Part shown: positions 62,029 through 64,000 of the stretch, piece after piece
How the letters are laid out: the number at the start of each line of letters is the position of its first letter
Numbering within the stretch: the stretch's first letter is position 1
Origin: Paenibacillus barcinonensis
GTDB taxonomy: Bacteria; Bacillota; Bacilli; Paenibacillales; Paenibacillaceae
NCBI RefSeq assembly: GCF_003217495.1
Contig: NZ_QJSW01000011.1
Coordinates: 1 to 64,000 of the forward strand
DNA length: 64,000 nt
Direction: 5' to 3'
Program-made: the position numbers and the translations under genes
The notes under the pieces: generated by a model
What the model saw: the letters and a program-made list of their open reading frames with translations, nothing else
Database searches by the model: none
Told to the model about the DNA's origin: nothing

Positions 62029-64000
62029 TTATGATTTATTGAATAGCTGAAGCTCCCTTGCTTTTTTAATCGCCTGAACGCGCGTACGTACTTCCAGCTT
62101 GCCATATATATTGTTCGCATGACTCTTGACGGTTCCTTCTGTAATCTCCATATGTGCTGCAATTTGTTTATTGGTCATGCCTTCCGCCATCAGACTCAAC
62201 ACTTCAAGTTCGCGATTGGTCAGGGTTGTAATTAATACCTGCTGTCCTGTAACATCTCCTGTCTGGCTCAGAATTGCCTGATCATCCAGCTGCCACAACC
62301 TCAAATATACCAAGCGTGAGAGAATTAATTCCAAAATCTCGACTCCCTCAGGTGTAAATGCGTTGGGTGTCAGATTATTTTCCAGATACAACACGCCGCC
62401 ACGCTGATCCAAGTACTGCAGGGGCAAACATAATATGGATCTTGGGCGCTGAGCTTGAATATAAGGGTCTGAAGCGAACATGCTCTGTTCAGCTGATCCA
62501 CATACAACAGGTTCCTTAGTTTTCATAACGAATTCAACCACTGATACGGCATAGCCACTCCAGCCTGGAATTATCTCTCCCTGTTCATCCTCATAACCTT
62601 TTCGGGCTTCGATCCTCCAATCCCCCTCTGTTTTGAGCAGCACCACCCCTCTGACTGCAGCAGCGTTTCGAATGGCAAGTTTCAGGAAGGCATCAAACAA
62701 TTCCGATTCCGCCATTTCCTTAAACGGGATTTTGTAGGTTTGTTTAAGCACCTCGAGATCAAGTGCAGCTGCCATTTCAGTATTCGCTCTTTCATGTCTG
62801 CTGATCTCGCTTAGCCCTATATTCCGTTCACCCTGAACATCCTCAGTCTCCGTTCGGGATAAAAGCATCTCCACCGCAGGCAGATGGTTCTCTATACTCT
62901 GTACTTTTCCGTATGCGCCCCATCGTTGATACGCTTCGCGAGCTTTTCGAAGATATTGCTCAGCCTTATCTGGATCATTGCGCAATTGATACAAATATGC
63001 AGCCCGTTCAGCAGCAATGGCCTCTTCTTTGGGTTCACCATAGTCCCGGGCATGACGAATAGCACTTGCATACAGTCTGGCAGCCTCATCATAATCCTGA
63101 TGAAGACGAGCATACTCAGCCTGCATAATTTCCAGTTTGCATAAGGCCCCCTCCGGCATCCGCTTGGCCCATCCCTTCATTCGCTGTAGCAAGTTTAATA
63201 GTTTACGATGATGCTCACTCCTCATCTGTTCCGAGGCTTCCGGATACACCGCAATTATAGCGAGCGCATGATAGAAGCAATGCTTCTGGTGCAGACACAG
63301 CAACACATTCGCTTTTGTATGTTCTGACTGTTTCGCTAATAGAAGTGCCTTCTCATATTGTCCATAGATATAAGCAATTTCCATATCACAGGTGTACAGG
63401 TAATACCTATTACCTCTATGCTCGTCACTGGGTAATTCTCCCTGAATCAATTGCTCCAATGAGGTGTTGTCAGTTGCTATCGAGTGCATTGGTTCAGAGT
63501 ATGCCGTACCTAATCGCTCCACATATCGCTGGGAGATGTGCAGCACGTTCAACGTGACCTCATCCAGCAGCGTGTTCTCGTATCGGAGTTGGTAGTCAAG
63601 GGATACCCGCTTCAGGTTGTCCAAATCTTGATCTATAGAGATGACATGACATGCAATCGAGTTACCTGCGCTCGTTCTGTCCCCACTCTCCATAGCCAGC
63701 TGGACCGCTCTTTCGAATACGGATGCTACCTTTTGCGGACGAATATACTGCATAATTAGCGCACGGATCATCTGTACTCTTCCTTGAAGCAACATCCGAT
63801 CCGATTGATCAGCATAATGACTTGCAACCTCAACCAAATGCCATGCTGATGCATACTGCTTGAATCCATAAGCTATCGTCATCGCATAAGAGCCCAATGC
63901 AATAGAGAACGCATCCCCAATCCCTTGTTTTAGAGACATTCGCAAATATCTCGCAAACACCACCACCGCGAGCTCCGGATTCACTATAAATAGTGCTGCT
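62029..64000 (-). CDS. GAF-LuxR regulator, 3' part of a larger gene
   Basis: The frame remains open to the window edge (reading ALFIVNPELAVVVFARY across 63984), so the GTG at 63984 is not a start and the gene is partial at its 5' end. The visible 656 residues contain a helical-repeat region (about 1-390), a GAF domain (about 430-560, around VVLLKTEGDWRIEA and PRSILCLPLQY), and a C-terminal LuxR HTH (about 585-645, LTNRELEVLSLMAEGMTNKQ and GTVKSHANNIYGKL). Proteins of this layout usually begin with a Ser/Thr kinase-like and an AAA ATPase domain. Ligand unknown. Confidence 0.88.
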   Translation of the reverse strand, partial: AALFIVNPELAVVVFARYLRMSLKQGIGDAFSIALGSYAMTIAYGFKQYASAWHLVEVASHYADQSDRMLLQGRVQMIRALIMQYIRPQKVASVFERAVQLAMESGDRTSAGNSIACHVISIDQDLDNLKRVSLDYQLRYENTLLDEVTLNVLHISQRYVERLGTAYSEPMHSIATDNTSLEQLIQGELPSDEHRGNRYYLYTCDMEIAYIYGQYEKALLLAKQSEHTKANVLLCLHQKHCFYHALAIIAVYPEASEQMRSEHHRKLLNLLQRMKGWAKRMPEGALCKLEIMQAEYARLHQDYDEAARLYASAIRHARDYGEPKEEAIAAERAAYLYQLRNDPDKAEQYLRKAREAYQRWGAYGKVQSIENHLPAVEMLLSRTETEDVQGERNIGLSEISRHERANTEMAAALDLEVLKQTYKIPFKEMAESELFDAFLKLAIRNAAAVRGVVLLKTEGDWRIEARKGYEDEQGEIIPGWSGYAVSVVEFVMKTKEPVVCGSAEQSMFASDPYIQAQRPRSILCLPLQYLDQRGGVLYLENNLTPNAFTPEGVEILELILSRLVYLRLWQLDDQAILSQTGDVTGQQVLITTLTNRELEVLSLMAEGMTNKQIAAHMEITEGTVKSHANNIYGKLEVRTRVQAIKKARELQLFNKS

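Overview
The window is Firmicutes DNA and most probably comes from a Paenibacillus-type genome. The evidence is strong AGGAGG ribosome-binding sites, GTG/TTG/AUU starts, a T-box leader on ilvB, an L20-type leader on infC, an ytqA-mnmM pair, nupNOPQ- and lplBC-type ABC transporters, and unlinked GNAT, Nudix and TIGR01777 genes in a typical Paenibacillus style. The genus is inferred from gene content; no search was run. No tRNA, rRNA, insertion sequence, prophage or CRISPR array was seen.

1-11 kb: a PAS-HisKA protein without an ATPase domain, a zinc-ribbon-like protein, a 2-Cys peroxiredoxin, then branched-chain amino acid synthesis on the minus strand (ilvB-ilvN-ilvC-leuA, with leuB after an aldo/keto reductase on the opposite strand). 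The ilv unit has a consensus promoter and a T-box. A three-segment switch-like RNA structure lies between ilvN and ilvC.

11-22.7 kb: a GNAT protein, an LSm-like protein with a GPGYG tail, the guanosine-type ABC transporter nupNOPQ with a perfect cre box and an unexplained 12-bp inverted repeat upstream, infC-rpmI-rplT (AUU start), a membrane glycosyltransferase, a PAP2 phosphatase and an UgtP/MGDG-type glycosyltransferase.

22.7-38.5 kb: an oligosaccharide-type ABC transporter (binding protein and two permeases) divergent from a membrane-anchored AraC regulator, trmB, a small conserved protein, ytqA-mnmM, manA, a monoacylglycerol-lipase-like hydrolase, and odhAB (2-oxoglutarate dehydrogenase E1/E2) with a cre-like site.

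39-47.7 kb: an accessory-looking stretch of small genes (four GNATs, Nudix, NTF2-like, DUF3891, DUF423, DJ-1) around coaA and murI, including a 37-codon Nudix remnant and a 25-bp tandem triplication that runs into a GNAT stop codon.

47.8-54.3 kb: the most interesting region. It is a compact, translationally coupled minus-strand operon encoding a KAS III/OleA-like condensing enzyme, an ATP-grasp ligase, an OleD-like NAD-dependent reductase, a metallo-beta-lactamase-fold hydrolase and a CapK/F390-type adenylate-forming enzyme, followed by an SDR. It reads as a small uncharacterised biosynthetic cluster with logic similar to, but distinct from, OleABCD long-chain olefin/beta-lactone synthesis.

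54.4-64 kb: a TIGR01777 oxidoreductase, a YdcF-like protein, a nucleotidyltransferase-like protein, the remains of an AraC-GyrI regulator, a DMT transporter, a metallophosphoesterase divergent from a DeoR regulator, a broken gene, a SunI/YnzG-like PH protein, and the 3' part of a large GAF-LuxR regulator that runs off the window.
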